This document shows positions 51,101-62,360 of a stretch of 64,000 bases of DNA, piece by piece. The DNA lies in contig OZ020485.1 in the NCBI GenBank assembly GCA_963971405.1, positions 8,742,001-8,806,000 of the forward strand, given 5' to 3'. This stretch comes from Psococerastis gibbosa (Eukaryota > Arthropoda > Insecta > Psocodea > Psocidae). A program made the position numbers and the translations under genes. The stretch's first letter is position 1; each line of letters begins with the position of its first letter. The notes below the pieces were generated by a model, which did not search any database, was not told the DNA's origin, and was given only the letters and a program-made list of their open reading frames with translations.

Positions 51101-53149
51101 AGTTAATTTAATGTGTTATATACCTACCCCATATAATGTAATGTGCAAATACACAATGATATTGCCTATGATTAACATTTAACTTATGGAGTATCGTATA
51201 TCTACAGTGTCCCTGTGGGGGCTGTGGGTGCAAACTCTGTCTACCAACATTGCAGCAAAAAAGGGAACGATTAATTTCCATCTTTTAATATTTTTTATTT
51301 AAAAAAAAATCTCGTTGGGGGGGGGGGGGGCGGAATTTTAGGCATTTTTGTGGGGGCCGTGAGCCTGTGCCCCAAGTGCCCATGGGTTAATCCGGCACTG
51401 TCACTCTAACTCTTGGTTGCCTGGCTTGAGTAAAGCATTCTTTCCCACCGTAAATCATTTTTTAATTTATAGCAACTTAGTAAATTGATCTACACCCAAA
51501 TTATCAGGGACGCCACAACGGACTCTTTCCAGGGGGGGGGGCAAGAAACCACAAATTATACTATACTGTAGAATGTTTAAATAGGCTATATTAAGAAATT
51601 ATATCACACTAACCCTTACCTAGATATTGCCGAAAACCGTGTGTCGGTACTCATTGGCACTAATGAATTCCGCTATCACATTGTCTATGTCCAATTGACG
51701 CACACCTTTTTAATGCTATTTCAAAATTTAGGCTTTTTTTGGGGGGGGTGGTATGGCAATGATTTCCAGGGGGGGGGCAATGTACCCACCGCCCCCCCTG
51801 TTGTTGCGTCCCTGCAAATTATAGGCTATAATAGTCCAATAATAGTTACCTCATTTTAAAGATTATGGTACTTACTTCATTATAATTCAAATGATCAACA
51901 GAGCCAATTGTAATTTCGTTGTAAAATGAATAAAATTAAAAAAAATACAATCCAACCGAAATTTAATTTGCTTTAAGATCTATTGTATGTTTCAGCGTTT
52001 TTCAAACTTGGGGAACACAATATACTTACGGTTGACTACGCTGCACTGACCCGGGACCCATGCTTCTTAATTTCGACGCTGAACATTGCCCCAGTCGCCA
52101 AATGTACCGCCCAAGTACTCGACGCCCTCATATCGAAGAATATCATCCCTTTGAAAGATTTGCACGTGATAGGACTCAGCCTTGGAGTCCACATCGCTGC
52201 CAACATCGCAGGGCATTTGCAAGTCAAAGGAGGACAAATTCCGCATCTTACAGGTGAAGTTGAAAAAGGTTATCTCTGTCATCATCTTCATTCAGGTCAT
52301 CAAGCAAATCAGAGCTGTTGTCAATTATCTGGATTGAAGAGATTAACTGACCTAATGTCTCCTAGGCCCTCTCTTCTTACCAGTAATGACACAAGCTGCT
52401 GTTAGTCCTCAAGTGTTCAAGGCATCTTGTACAGAACTAGAGGGAAAAATTGTCGCCAACAAATGTTTACAATTTGCCCAATTTGGGCGCCCGACAGACG
52501 CTGCCGAGTTTTATATCCCATACACACGTTGGTGCTGTATACAATATGAAGGTATACACCTGTATATATATATATATAAAATTGTTCTCCTCTTTTGCTG
52601 TTGTTACGACTGAAGAATACGTTGATTCCCATCTTTTGCCAACTGCTATTGCCTTCCAGGAGTCTCGGGACTGCTTGCATGATGCGGGATGAAACATAAC
52701 ATTGCTAATATTGTAGTATGTCCTCGGTATATTAGTGGCCGGTTCATTGAGCACCTTTCTTTGCTAAGGCGTTGGTTTTTTATTCCCTTCAAGGTCGCAG
52801 TGACCAGGTACCCATAACCTTACGCCGCAACTGAACTATCTGCTAAATAACAAGTCAATGCCAAAAGGGGATAGAATATAACTAAAACGTCAAAAAAGGC
52901 TTCTGCTGCTGATGTGCTAAACCCCCCTGCGTATACACTACATATTCACTATAAGTTATATACCATAATTTATAGTATAGGGGTAGCAGCGGAGCCTTTC
53001 TGCCCTCTATGCGACACCCGGGAAGAGATGGACGGAAATCACCTTAAGACGTGCCAGGCTCTTGTCAGTAGCAGAGGTTCACCAGATTATGTGTTGTATT
53101 GGGCTGCAAGAAAGCTGATGGCGGAAGCCTAGTGCTATGGTGTGATTTA

Positions 53150-53199
<50 letters not shown>

Positions 53200-56100
53200 C
53201 CAATATAATGTATTGTTTATGGAATAAAGTTACAATACAATACAATATATATTTCCTTTAAATTATACAATACACGTAAAGTATAAGATAAAATCGTCAG
53301 AGTATCGTCAAAATCACTTAGTTCTGTCATTTTCATTGTGCTAGTGCCTCAGTGACAGTGTAGAAAGCTTTCTCTAAGAGATGGTTTCTAAGCAATTTAG
53401 GGAAGTTAGAAGCAATTCTCGCCGCTCTCAGTTCAATCGGGAGTTTTCTAAGGTAGGCGAAACCTTGTAGTAAAGGATCCAGTCGCTCACACTTGGCAGT
53501 GCGTGGCGCTGGCCTTACAAGGTCTCCCTGTTGCCTCGTGTTGTAGTTAGCTCACAAGCCTTTCCGGTTAGATGGTTGTGTAGCTGTGCTAAGCTATCTA
53601 GCACTACGAATCTTGTCAATAAGAGCATGTAACTTAAGTAGAAGAACTGCACTTGCTCACACTTGGCTGTGCGTGGCGCTGGCCTTACAAGCTCTCCCCG
53701 TTGCCTCGTGTTATAGTTAACCTCCAAACCTTTCCGGTTAGATGGTTGTGTAGCTGTGCTAAGCTATCTAGCACCACGAATCTTGTCAATAAGAGCATGT
53801 AACTTAAGTAGAAGAACTGCACTTGCTCACACTTGGCTGTGCGTGGCGCTGGCCTTACAAGCTCTCCCCGTTGCCTCGTGTTGTAGTTAACCTCCAAACC
53901 TTTCCGGTTAGATAGTTGTGTAGCTGTGCTAACCTATCTAGCACTACGAATCTTGTCAATAAGAGCATATAACTTAAGTAGGAGAACTGCACTTGTCAGG
54001 ACATGTAGAGTAGTGGACAGTGGTACTGACTCCGACTTTCACCCGAAAGGTTGTTGGATCGAGTCCCACACTCGCTTCATTTTCTGGCCATGCTTCGGAG
54101 GGCATGTACAACAGGCGGTCCCGGGTTTTTCCAGTTGAGTGTAAGAGAGGGCGTTATAGCCCTAATTCCGCTTGGTTGGCTTTGTAATAGAACAAAAAAA
54201 GTCAATATTTATTTAATTGTCAATATTGTCGGGACTTGTCCAGCGGTTAAGACGAAGCCCCAGTTAGGCGTAGATCGTGGGTTCGAATCCCGCGAAGACC
54301 AGTTTTTTCTATTCCTCTAATTTCGGTTTTACTACAAGTATTGTGGAACAATACTGAACACGCTTAAAATAAATAAATAAATAAGGACTTTTTATTGTTT
54401 CTATTACTAAGCCAACCTAGCGGAGTTAGGGCTAAAAGCCCTCTCTTACACTCAACAAGGAAAGCCCGGGACCGCCTGCTTTACATGCCCTCCGAAGCAT
54501 GGCCAGAAAATTTAGCCGGTGTGGGACTCGAACCAACAACCTTTCGGGTGAAAGTCAGAGTCCGTACCACTACGCTACATGTCCTGACAATCTACATGTC
54601 CTGACGCTTCTGTCGAATCTGACTGCTTAGGCCTTAGAATCGTTAAAAACAATAAATGGTCGAACATTTCGAGGTTCTCAGGGAATAACTCTGCGAGCAC
54701 AAGGTTTTCAAAGTTGAAAAATCTGTGTCACGCTACTCCTAACTTAGGCTATGGACCTTATCAACACACACAAATTCAGGTTTACCGGACAGTTATCGGC
54801 AGGTTGCATTTCATATGACTGGTCTAACCCATATCATTTTGCCTTTTTGTTCAGGTTTGGATCCATCAATCATTTTGTCAGACAGGGATTTTGTGAAAAC
54901 CGTAGAAAACATGGCCACCCCACAGGATTCTCGATTCTTTGATATAATACACACGGATCAAGGATTTTATGGGCTCAACAAACAGATTGGAGATGTCGAC
55001 TTTTGGGTCAGTTACGGGAAAAATCAGCCCTCGTGCACCCGCATGACGAAACCGTTTTTTGGTAATATTTATATAATAGGCCATTTACATAATAATCTAA
55101 TATTCGCTGTAGTCTGAATTTCATAAACATCTTAGGGGTCTCTCACTCTAAAGGATAGGTAACATAGGAAACCTGTCTCTCCCTTACAGTCATTGAGGTG
55201 ATGGCCATGATGATGGGACTTGGACTGAGCAGCATTACGGTTATGACTCGGAGGAGTGAGGAGCTGCTTGAAAGGTGGGAGCGTAAGGTCTATGGACTAG
55301 TGCAAAATCAGGGAGAGACGGAGGGACAGAGAGAGTCGTGTATCCGTAGAAATGATGAGCTCTACGTGATATACCAAGAACCTATGACAGTAGCCGAAAT
55401 CAAGAGAGCCCGCATCAGGTGGCTAGGGGACGTCGAACAAATGCCAGACCAGAGGGTAACAAGAGCAGTCTTAAATAAGGGAGAAGATGGGTGGGACGAC
55501 TACCTTATTAGCGATGGCTGGAAGTGGTCGAGGTGGATCTCGGCGACCCTAGGCGTCGATGACTGGCGAAGAAGAGCGCAGGACCACGCAGGACGCATGG
55601 ATGCTGCCCTCCTTCTGGCGTGTCAATCAATCCAGAGCCCTAACAAAGACTTAGCGTCACTATACAGGCAGGCGCGGCACCAGATGGCGGTAACGCCAAG
55701 AGTGGGCGTTGAAAAAAGAAAAAGAAAGAAAGACGCAGGCTGACGCGATGTAATAGAGCTAGCCCAAGCCCTCCACGGGTCTTGGTTTCTATCACCAAGG
55801 GAGGCTTGCCAGTTGGCCCCTGGGCAGTTGTGCAGGTTTTTACGGGACCTGCTGACTGACCAGGACTAAAAGTACGGGGATTCACAATAGATCTTTAAGG
55901 TCAAAGTGAGCCAAGCTCAAGTAGCAGCATCGCCCCATTACTAATCTAATCTAATCTAAGCCCTCCACGGGTCTTAGCGCCAAGGAGTAGTAGTAGTTGG
56001 TAGACGGTAGTAGACACTAAAGTAAATTCAAGAGAAAATATTGAGAGCTACATTCAAGCCCTGTGCGGCAAAATATGTTGCGAATCCAAGGGGGGGGGGG

Positions 56101-58280
56101 GGTCAGGGGGTGATGACTCTAAATGAGTAAATTCATATGATAGTAATTTCTTTTGCAAATGAATAAAACTCAAATTGTCAACAAACAAATTACCTGTTAA
56201 ACTTACATACAACTTATGACTCCCTAAATTTCCCGCTGAATCCACCCTTGGGTACTCCAACCCACGATGTTTCCGTGTAATTTTTACCTCGGAAACGAAA
56301 AAAAAATTACAATCTCAATAAGTTTTGTGACCCGCAAAAAAATTAATTGAGATTGAATTATTTACTTGCGAATCATTGAGTACTAAACGCGTTTTTCAGA
56401 TATTGAAGCTTGCAACCATTTCATGGCTCCGCGGTATTACGCTGAAGCCATTCTCACCAAAAAGGGCTTCTACGCCATCCCATGCCCGACTGCACGTCGC
56501 TACCAAACTGGAAGATGCACAGCAAATGACACAAATCAAATATTAATGGGACCAAATACACCACGCAGGTTTGAAAAACACCATTTTCCTTTTCACTTTT
56601 CACCTTTTCGAATTAAGAAATGTATTTAAAATGGAAACGTTTTGAATTTGGGGAAAAAATGTATAAATATTGAATTATTGACTACAGGTCCCTACTTAAT
56701 TCGTTCTGCACATAAGTTCTAGTCATTTTTTATTACTTACCTAATACCTAATATGTTTTAATTGTGGTTGTGATCTTCGTTCTATGCCTACTTAAATCGC
56801 TTGTGTTAATCAGGGACGGTTTCAGAAAAAGTTTTCGGGGGGGGGGGTGACCTGAAAAATATCGCGTTTCCCTTACTTGAGTAACAATTTCTCTTCATTT
56901 CCTTCAAAAGTCCATTCTATCTAGTATAAAGCTATTTTTCTCGGGGGGGGGGGGGGGGGGGCGACCGCCCCCGCCGCCCCCCCCAAGGATCCGTCCCTGG
57001 TGTTAATATTTTTCTGACCCCATAACAGGGTGTCGGTTCCTTCATTCATTGACACCCCGAATGGCTTGTATAAGATAATATAATATATGAGAAGCTCATC
57101 TTGTATCCTATTTAGATAATATGATATGAGTAGCTTAATAATAATAATTTTTTCGAAACTTTGTTGTGAGAATCGCTTCCTAATTTATGTATTCTAAGTT
57201 TTTTGCAGTGTCCCTGCTGAACTATTGTTTATTGTAGGCTACCCGATCACGATAGGATGGCATTTAAAACACTTATAAAAATCGATTAAACTCGTTGTTG
57301 CGCGTATAAATTCAAAAACAAAAACGAAATATTCCAAGTGCCACCCTATTGTGGTTGGGTAGTACGTATACTGTATGTCTTGGCTTGAACATTCCAGCAA
57401 TCATGACACATACTGTATAATAATTATATTGACGGCCTGAATCAAGGCCGTAGCCAAGGGGGGGGGGGTGTCATCTTTCGGCGCAAATTCCACCGACCTC
57501 GTTTTTGATAGTGAGCATGACATTGACGTGGTAGCAGGCATTAAAGATAGTCTAAAAATGTCTGCTACCACGTCAATGTCATGCTCACTATAAAAAACGA
57601 GGTCGGTGGAATTAGCGGACTGTTAGACAGTAAGGTTGTCTCCTATATGTTTGCTATGGGGTAGATAAGATGCCTCCTGCAGCCTGATCGAGGCGATTAT
57701 AATACCGGGGTTAAATAAATACCCTAGGATTATAACTGTAAACAAACGAATTTTGAATAGCACTTTCCATTATAAAATTATCTTGTTTACATTTTTATTA
57801 CCAGGGGATTAAATAAATACCGGTATTATAATCGCCTCGATCAGGCTGCAGAAGGTCGAATGTTTTTTGGATTAAGTGATAACATCTCTATCTATCAGTT
57901 TCACCTGTTAAGTCGAATATTATAAGACTAAAGAAACTGCTATCCATAGACGGGTACAAGGGGGGAGGGGCAGGGGGTGTAGCCCCCCCCAAAAGTAGTA
58001 AAGCCATTGTAAGTTAATTTATTACGCTCTTATATAATCGACACTACAGTTTTCTTCAATTTTCCCCCCCAACTAAAAAAAAGGGCTGGATCCGTCCCTG
58101 CCACTATCAAGCGAGCACTGGAGCACGAGGTTGCTTGGGGACCGTCTAAAGGTTGATGCAGACTATATTTTAGCACAAATTCAATAAAATGTCTATTATT
58201 GTTTTAGCGCAAGAGGGAACTACTTTCTTACGACGAGTGCCCATCGACCGTATGCCCAGGGGAAAATGCCTGTTGAATGA
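47984..58280 (+). CDS. neutral (pancreatic-type) lipase, copy 1
   Basis: Six exons (47984-48155, 50460-50608, 51996-52253, 54855-55061, 56400-56568, 58208-58280) join in consistent phase to 341 residues plus stop, a normal length for arthropod alpha/beta-hydrolase lipases (PF00151). Family marks in order: NITFWFYTR, WKLIVHGYT (oxyanion strand), nucleophile elbow GLSLG (Ser), HLTGLDPS (Asp), IIHTDQG (His), and the ending GNYFLTTSAHRPYAQG. With Ser, Asp and His all present it is probably an active, secreted acylglycerol or phospholipid hydrolase. The signal-peptide exon upstream was not found; an ATGG|GTGAGT at 47636-47645 joins in phase but gives no signal peptide. Introns contain hAT, D, LINE, SINE and satellite insertions. 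Confidence 0.9.
48205..48921 (-). mobile_element. hAT element remnant in lipase 1 intron
   Basis: Ends are CAGCGGTCGGCAACC and its near-perfect inverse GGTGGCCGACCGCTG, in a 717-bp element. Minus-strand frames encode the C-terminal hAT dimerisation region (STYLCEASFSKLKYAKNK, NRLTHPHLDDILRIACL) of a ZBED/SPIN-like transposase and an upstream part (FVENPWHTDT) in another frame. It is truncated internally and frameshifted, so inactive. Confidence 0.85.
49700..49872. mobile_element. D-family palindromic element
   Basis: Contains AAACTGTAACCAAACAAATT, ATTATCTTGTTTACATTTTT and the ending CGGTATTATAATCGCCATGA. In lipase 1 intron 1. Confidence 0.7.
50068..50238. mobile_element. D-family palindromic element
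   Basis: From CAGCAGACTGATCATGGCGA to GCCATGATCAGCCTGCAG with the usual TGTTTACA-containing interior. Confidence 0.75.
50239..50405. mobile_element. D-family variant element
   Basis: Abuts the previous copy. Ends CTACTAGGCCATTTAGTATT and GGCATAATAGGCTCATGA; same interior plan in diverged form. Confidence 0.6.
50460..50608 (+). CDS. lipase 1, second exon
   Basis: Acceptor TTTTCATTTTTAG and donor AACG|GTAGGA, 149 bases. It holds the WKLIVHGYTNDR strand that forms the oxyanion hole. The matching exon of copy 2 has the same length. Confidence 0.92.
50671..50939. mobile_element. P-related element P9
   Basis: Ends TTAGGCGGCCAATCCACCGG and GTGGAATTGCCGCCTTA. The interior palindrome AACTTATCTATTATAAATTA is shared with P11. 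In lipase 1 intron 2. Confidence 0.75.
51996..52253 (+). CDS. lipase 1, third exon with nucleophile elbow
   Basis: Acceptor TGTATGTTTCAG and donor ACAG|GTGAAG. It contains ILTVDYAALTRDPC and VIGLSLGVHIA, with the catalytic Ser in GLSLG (GxSxG). Confidence 0.93.
52975..53160 (+). mobile_element. LINE C-terminal fragment with (TA)n
   Basis: Encodes CPLCDTREEMDGNHLKTC and YWAARKLMAEA-stop, a Cys-His cluster typical of the end of some non-LTR reverse transcriptases. It is followed by an A run and a long (TA)n stretch. Confidence 0.7.
53155..53194. repeat. (TA)n microsatellite
   Basis: About 36 bases of TA repeats after an A run, at the end of the LINE fragment. Confidence 0.9.
53483..53996. repeat. 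170-bp tandem satellite, three copies
   Basis: Units start near 53483, 53653 and 53823 (CTCACACTTGG...GAACTGCACTTG) with a period of 170 and few differences. Open frames across it repeat with the same period and are not genes. Confidence 0.9.
53997..54215 (+). mobile_element. tRNA-derived SINE, family 1
   Basis: TCAGGACATGTAGAGTAGTG, B box GGATCGAGTCCC, and a TATTTATTTA tail. It begins exactly where the 170-bp satellite ends. Confidence 0.78.
54228..54325 (+). mobile_element. tRNA-like SINE, family 2
   Basis: GACTTGTCCAGCGGTTAAGA, GATCGTGGGTTCGAATCCCG, then the CCTCTAATTTCGG body. Confidence 0.6.
54368..54605 (-). mobile_element. tRNA-derived SINE, family 1
   Basis: Minus-strand A box GTAGCGTAGTGGTACGGAC and B box GGTTCGAGTCCC. 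The first 14 bases (CTACATGTCCTGAC) are duplicated at the 5' end. Confidence 0.78.
54855..55061 (+). CDS. lipase 1, fourth exon with catalytic Asp and His
   Basis: Acceptor TTTTTGTTCAG and donor TTTG|GTAATA. GLDPS gives the Asp, FFDIIHTDQG the His. The exon ends in the Cys-containing lid/beta-9 region. Confidence 0.92.
55193..55745 (+). mobile_element. RTE-like LINE C-terminal fragment
   Basis: Encodes ELLERWERKVYG, RRNDELYVIYQEP and RIRWLGDVEQMPDQRVTRAV, the usual end of RTE-related reverse transcriptases, and finishes RHQMAVTPRVGVE with an (AAAG)-rich tail. It lies in lipase 1 intron 4. The open frame is not a host gene. Confidence 0.75.
56400..56568 (+). CDS. lipase 1, fifth exon
   Basis: Acceptor GCGTTTTTCAG and donor CGCAG|GTTTGA. 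It encodes CNHFMAPRYYAEAI and the Cys-paired segment ending MGPNTPR. Confidence 0.9.
56812..57000. repeat. G-family poly-G element with inverted ends
   Basis: CAGGGACGG...CCGTCCCTG ends, two G runs of 10 and 18 bases and GGATCC near the right end. Confidence 0.65.
57476..57618. mobile_element. P-family fold-back element P10
   Basis: Same outer and central blocks as P5, but its variable part reads GATAGTGAGCATGA in the left arm and the matching sequence in the right. Confidence 0.85.
57676..57852. mobile_element. D-family palindromic element
   Basis: Best-preserved copy: CTGCAGCCTGATCGAGGCGA to TCGCCTCGATCAGGCTGCAG, a near-perfect long palindrome. Confidence 0.8.
58208..58280 (+). CDS. lipase 1, last exon
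   Basis: Acceptor TTATTGTTTTAG, ending at TGA. Only 24 codons, but RGNYFLTTSAHRPYAQG is the conserved C-terminal strand of arthropod lipases and the phase joins exon 5. It is too short to stand out as an ORF. Confidence 0.85.
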
Positions 58281-58317
58281 AGTTCAGCTGAACCTGCTTA
58301 GGTACAGCCTTTGAACT

Positions 58318-58712
58318 TAAGGCAGAGATTTCCAAATATTTTGTAAACAAACCAGGCTTGGGCATTTTTTATGCGTTTTTATACAGCAGCAAAGATATAA
58401 AAATGGTATTGTGAAAAGTTGAGTAAAAATATAAGCTTTCAAAAAAAGCAGTCTGATTTTTGACTGTTCTATAAAATCTGTTCAATGCGCACTTTATCGT
58501 GTTTCTATGCAGTAATAATAATAATAATAATATTAATAATAATTCAAGTGCAAAAAGTGCAAATCTACTACGAAAACTTGTATTTTAAAAGAATTTTTCG
58601 TAAGTTCATTATCCTATCTTTGCGGCTGTGAAAAGAGGAATAAATTATTTTAGTCAGAAATATCCAGGCCTGGTTTTTTTTACAGAATATTTGAAAATCT
58701 CCACCTTACACT
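58318..58712. mobile_element. M-family TIR element
   Basis: AAGGCAGAGATTTCCAAATA on the left and AATATTTGAAAATCTCCACC on the right, with AACCAGGC / GCCTGGTT inside the arms. Confidence 0.6.
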
Positions 58713-58895
58713 TAGGCGGCTATTCCATCTGTCAATAATCCGTCATTTGTGAATCAAAAATTGCTGAGATGTTTGTTTTAAGGAGACTATTATGTAGATA
58801 CTTAACTTATCTATTATAAATTAAGTTATAATATGGTGGAGACTTAATATTGATGCACAAATGACGGATTATTGACGGATGGAATAGGCGCTTTA
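58711..58895. mobile_element. P-related element P11
   Basis: Ends TTAGGCGGCTATTCCATCTG and GATGGAATAGGCGC. Shares its centre with P9 rather than with the other P copies. Confidence 0.75.
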
Positions 58896-60127
58896 CATAG
58901 AACTTCTAGCGTTGATGTTCGAATTAAAAAATATTCACTCAAAAAATGCCATTATATGATATTGTTTTCTCTATTTATAGTACCTACCGTACCTTATTAG
59001 ACCATTGCCTTTTCCTGAAAGCATAGGGCCCTCCCTATTCGTTGAGTGTGACAATATTACGACTGAATTACATCTATAGAACGCTGTACCCAAGGATTTT
59101 GTCAGGGGCGGGGGATTTGAGCAGTTTGGCTACAGAAACATATATATAACCGTTGGATGCTTTACATACAGTATGTAATTATTATTTTGCCACAAATAAT
59201 TAAAGTTTATCGGGGAAAACAGATATAATTAGTAGAATACATTAGTTAATTTCGTCTTAGGTTTTCCCAGATCTCGGGGGGGGGGGGGGGGGGGCTATAT
59301 GTACACCACTAGTACACAATAAGAATTATTTAATTATTCATTAGGATGTTAATTGATAGATGATCAAACCTTACTTGATGCATACGTGCTATCTTATACC
59401 AAGTTCGATTGCAAATGACATGGAATATACATATACCACTAGTGTTATGTGCACACATTTACAATAGAACAGATGTTTCAATACATAGGTTCTAACTGCA
59501 TTAGCCTGTAGGCAATGCTCCTGAAATGGTCAATGACTTATTTTGTTCTAGTAAAGGTCGGGGCCAAATCAGGCTTTGGCAAAAACCTGCCGAACGGTAC
59601 GTACAGTATAAAAACGCATATATTGTGACAACACAAAATTATACCTTTTAATTAATGTTGAGGTGCCAGACGCTTGTATAAATTTTTCCAAATGGCTAAC
59701 TAATTTCATTACTTCACGTGCTGGGTTTTTAGTTATTACAGTACTGGATAATCACCAATGTTGCCCATTTTTGGGTTGTCATAATCAGATCTAAGCTATT
59801 CTCCGTGAATCCAAGCCATTAATGTCATGGTAAACCTGAGATAAGCCTCACCATTAATATCTAACTATGTACCTATGCATGGTTTTGAGTTTCAACACAA
59901 ATTTTCCTATTAATTCTAATTAGTGCAGACAAGTTGGACTCTACTACTGCTGTGCTGCAGGCGAATGTTCTCACAGCGGGACTTTACTTTAATCCTTCTT
60001 GGGGGGCGCAACAGAACGGTTAGGGGGGCGAGTACCCCCCCCCCCCCCGAGGCTACGGGCCTGGTTGCGTGTTGGAGTATTGTGTGCGGTTGGCGGTCAA
60101 TCTGCTTTAAATCAGGGACTGATCCAG

Positions 60128-60680
60128 GATTTTCGTCAGCGGAGGGGTCACTTGCCCCTTGATAGTTTGCTTCGTGGGGTAAAAAATTAAAAATGACTAA
60201 ATTTGAATGAAAAATGACTAAAAAATAATTTTTCTGCGACACCTTTCTATCGATGATTTCTACCTTCAGGTATGTTTTCGGTGTTAATTTGAGTAACGAA
60301 ACGGCATTGATTGCTTTCCCAAAAATATTTGGCTCTGCACAAAAAATTATTTTTTGAAAAAATGTTAGAAAATTCGCGCTCAAATGCATTGTGTGCCCCG
60401 CAATTATTGCTATGTGGTAATTAATGTGTTGGTCTGACCTTTCTAGAGTTTATCTCACTTCCAGTGACGTCAGGTGGACAACCCCCCCCCCCTAAATAAC
60501 GGAAATTTAACCACTGGAAAATTATTTACCATGAAATTACTCATATTCTCTATCTACTAATGTGCGTCAATTGGCCTACCAGCCAAGGACGGGCGTTGGC
60601 TGAAGAAGAAGAAGAAGAAGATCTACTAATGCTGATAAATTGGAAAGCATGTTCGAGTAAACTCGGACCGGTTCTTTGTA
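60128..60680. mobile_element. C-family element, 5'-incomplete
   Basis: Carries the CTTGCCCCTTGATAG...GTGTTGGTCTGACC...GGAAAGCATGTTCGA right half without the left TIR; interrupted by the 58-bp LINE end. It serves as the empty-site comparator for the LINE at 41,632. Confidence 0.7.
60563..60620 (+). mobile_element. 58-bp LINE 3' end with (GAA)n tail and 11-bp target duplication
   Basis: Flanked by ATCTACTAATG at 60552-60562 and 60621-60631. The body encodes only the last residues (RQLAYQPRTGVG-stop), followed by GAA repeats. It interrupts a C-family element. Confidence 0.8.
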
Positions 60681-61287
60681 TTTATATGACGACATACTTT
60701 GCTGTAATTGCGTTATGGAAAATATAATTTGATTTGACTACAACATGCCTAATGAACCAGTGGGACCCTATAACTGGCCTAAACTTTTTTGGGTTGCTGG
60801 GTCATGAAGTTGTTGTATAGATTGTAACAGCCTTCACTATATCGCGCGTGCAGTACGTTTCCTGAGCACAGCAGGATGTATCTATGGGCTATGGTTGAAT
60901 TTCCTGTAGGCTGCTTTAACGTTGAATGGCTTAACTTATCAAATTTATCGACTTCGATGGCAAGTTGGTAGCGTGCTTTAGTACTTGTGTGAGTCTTTAA
61001 CTGTTGTAACTCAACACGAGTATTAACCTACAGAGGCAACTTAAGAGGTCAATCGGATACATTCATTAAATTGTCTATATGAACCAAAAAAAAAAAAAGA
61101 AAGAAACAATAAGTACCTAGGCTTAGTCTCTTTACATGGGGATTCCTTTTTTGATACCATGGAGTGGCCATAAATTTGATTTACGATTCCCTACTTCGGA
61201 GATAAAATTACGTCTAACTCAGAGACTTTGTGCCAAATTGTCTAAATCTGCAGATTGAAAATACACTATGCTATGTGTTTTTTAAAG

Positions 61288-61436
61288 GGAGACTCAAAAT
61301 TATCCATTGGAAGTGAACTTTTCAAGACCTGAAACATTTAAGAAGTTACCAATTATCAAGGGAGCGTCATGGAAGTTAATTATTCATGGATATACCAATA
61401 ATCGAATCATTAGCCCTGGAAATCAGCTGCGAAACG
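61288..61436 (+). pseudogene. lipase 2, exon matching lipase 1 exon 2
   Basis: Open throughout, 149 bases, with WKLIIHGYTNNR. Acceptor TTTTTTAAAG, weak donor AACG|GTTAGA. Confidence 0.85.
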
Positions 61437-61920
61437 GTTAGATAGTAAATATTCCAACAACTGCTATGTACGATACTTATAGGTACAAGAAAAAAAAACA
61501 TCAGGCATTAATAATAATCACTTTGAATTCTTGGGAATTCTGATATAAAATGGCTAATTTAACAATTTCAAGCAAAGTTTTACGCTTGACAAGAGGTTTG
61601 GAAAATTTAGCTGTATTTTTGTACATTTAAGGTCGCTCTCGCCGATTTCCAGAAAACTTTGTGTTTGCAAACTGTCAAAGGGTAAACCTATTAACTGCTA
61701 TTGGTACGATTAAATTGAGCTCACGAAAAGCTTTCGAAAAGGTAGAATTCTGCTTACTTAGATTTTTCAACCAAGGATGTTCTTCTTCTGCCGGGAGTCC
61801 CCAGTCTAACTTCCCTTGCATTATTACCTAAGTACATGCAGAACTTTTCGTTCCAGGGGATTATTTAGCGAAGTTAAATTTAGACAGTTGGTAGGTATTA
61901 TATGCGGTAACTGACATCTC

Positions 61921-62345
61921 TCGGCGGCCTACTATGCAGTTTAGTATTAACTTAATCTTGGAGTTAAAAGTGTAAACAAAACAATCTTGAATACCGTACG
62001 TCAAACTTTCCATTGAAAAATTATCTTGTATACATTTTTAATTCCAGGTTAAGATTAAAAATAATCGTCATAGTAGGCCACGTCCAAAGGAAGGATGAGA
62101 ATAGGACCACCCGGAAGTTGGCAGAAGGTAGAAGACCCATCGGCAGACCGAGGACAACCCTCGAGAAAAGAGTCGAACAACTCGCCGGAACAAAAGGAAA
62201 AACAATGGCCGAGCTCAAGACGTTAGCGTCCGACTGGGTCGAGTATAAGAAATGGGTCCGGGGTGACCCCCTCACATTAAGAGGGAAGAGGGAAAAGAAG
62301 AAGAAGCCATAGTAGGCCCGCTAAATGTGATTCAAGCTATTTTCC
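61921..62345. mobile_element. D-family variant split by a LINE end
   Basis: Left GGCGGCCTACTATGCAGTTT, right CATAGTAGGCCCGC; interior matches the D variant at 50,239. Interrupted by the 62080-62307 insertion. Confidence 0.65.
62080..62307 (+). mobile_element. 5'-truncated LINE end with AAG tail and 11-bp target duplication
   Basis: Flanked by CATAGTAGGCC at 62069-62079 and 62308-62318. It encodes HVQRKDENRTTRKLAEGRRP and EYKKWVRGDPLTLRG, a reverse transcriptase C-terminus, then AAG repeats. It sits inside a D-family element in the lipase 2 intron. Confidence 0.82.
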
Positions 62346-62360
62346 ATTTTTTTTTTTTAG

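Larger units (their letters stand above)
58896..61287. other. region between the two lipases
   Basis: Holds poly-G/poly-C repeats (59,278-59,294; 60,039-60,050) and a C-family element. I searched it for a match to lipase 1's first exon (NITFWFYTR) and found none. Confidence 0.5.

Noticed and set aside
53515..53897. two nearly identical 70-codon minus frames
   Set aside because: They repeat with the 170-bp satellite period.
53483..53996. CRISPR-like array
   Set aside because: Units are contiguous 170-bp copies with no unique spacers, in a eukaryotic setting.
54228..54305. true tRNA gene
   Set aside because: A and B box-like motifs are present, but the arms do not all pair and a common 3' body follows, as in other copies; SINE preferred.
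55198..55743. 181-codon plus-strand frame as a host gene in the lipase intron
   Set aside because: Its motifs are those of an RTE-like reverse transcriptase C-terminus, so it is annotated as a LINE fragment.
59916..60389. 157-codon minus-strand frame
   Set aside because: Lies across C-family and poly-C repeat sequence and shares stretches with other C copies; no protein motif.
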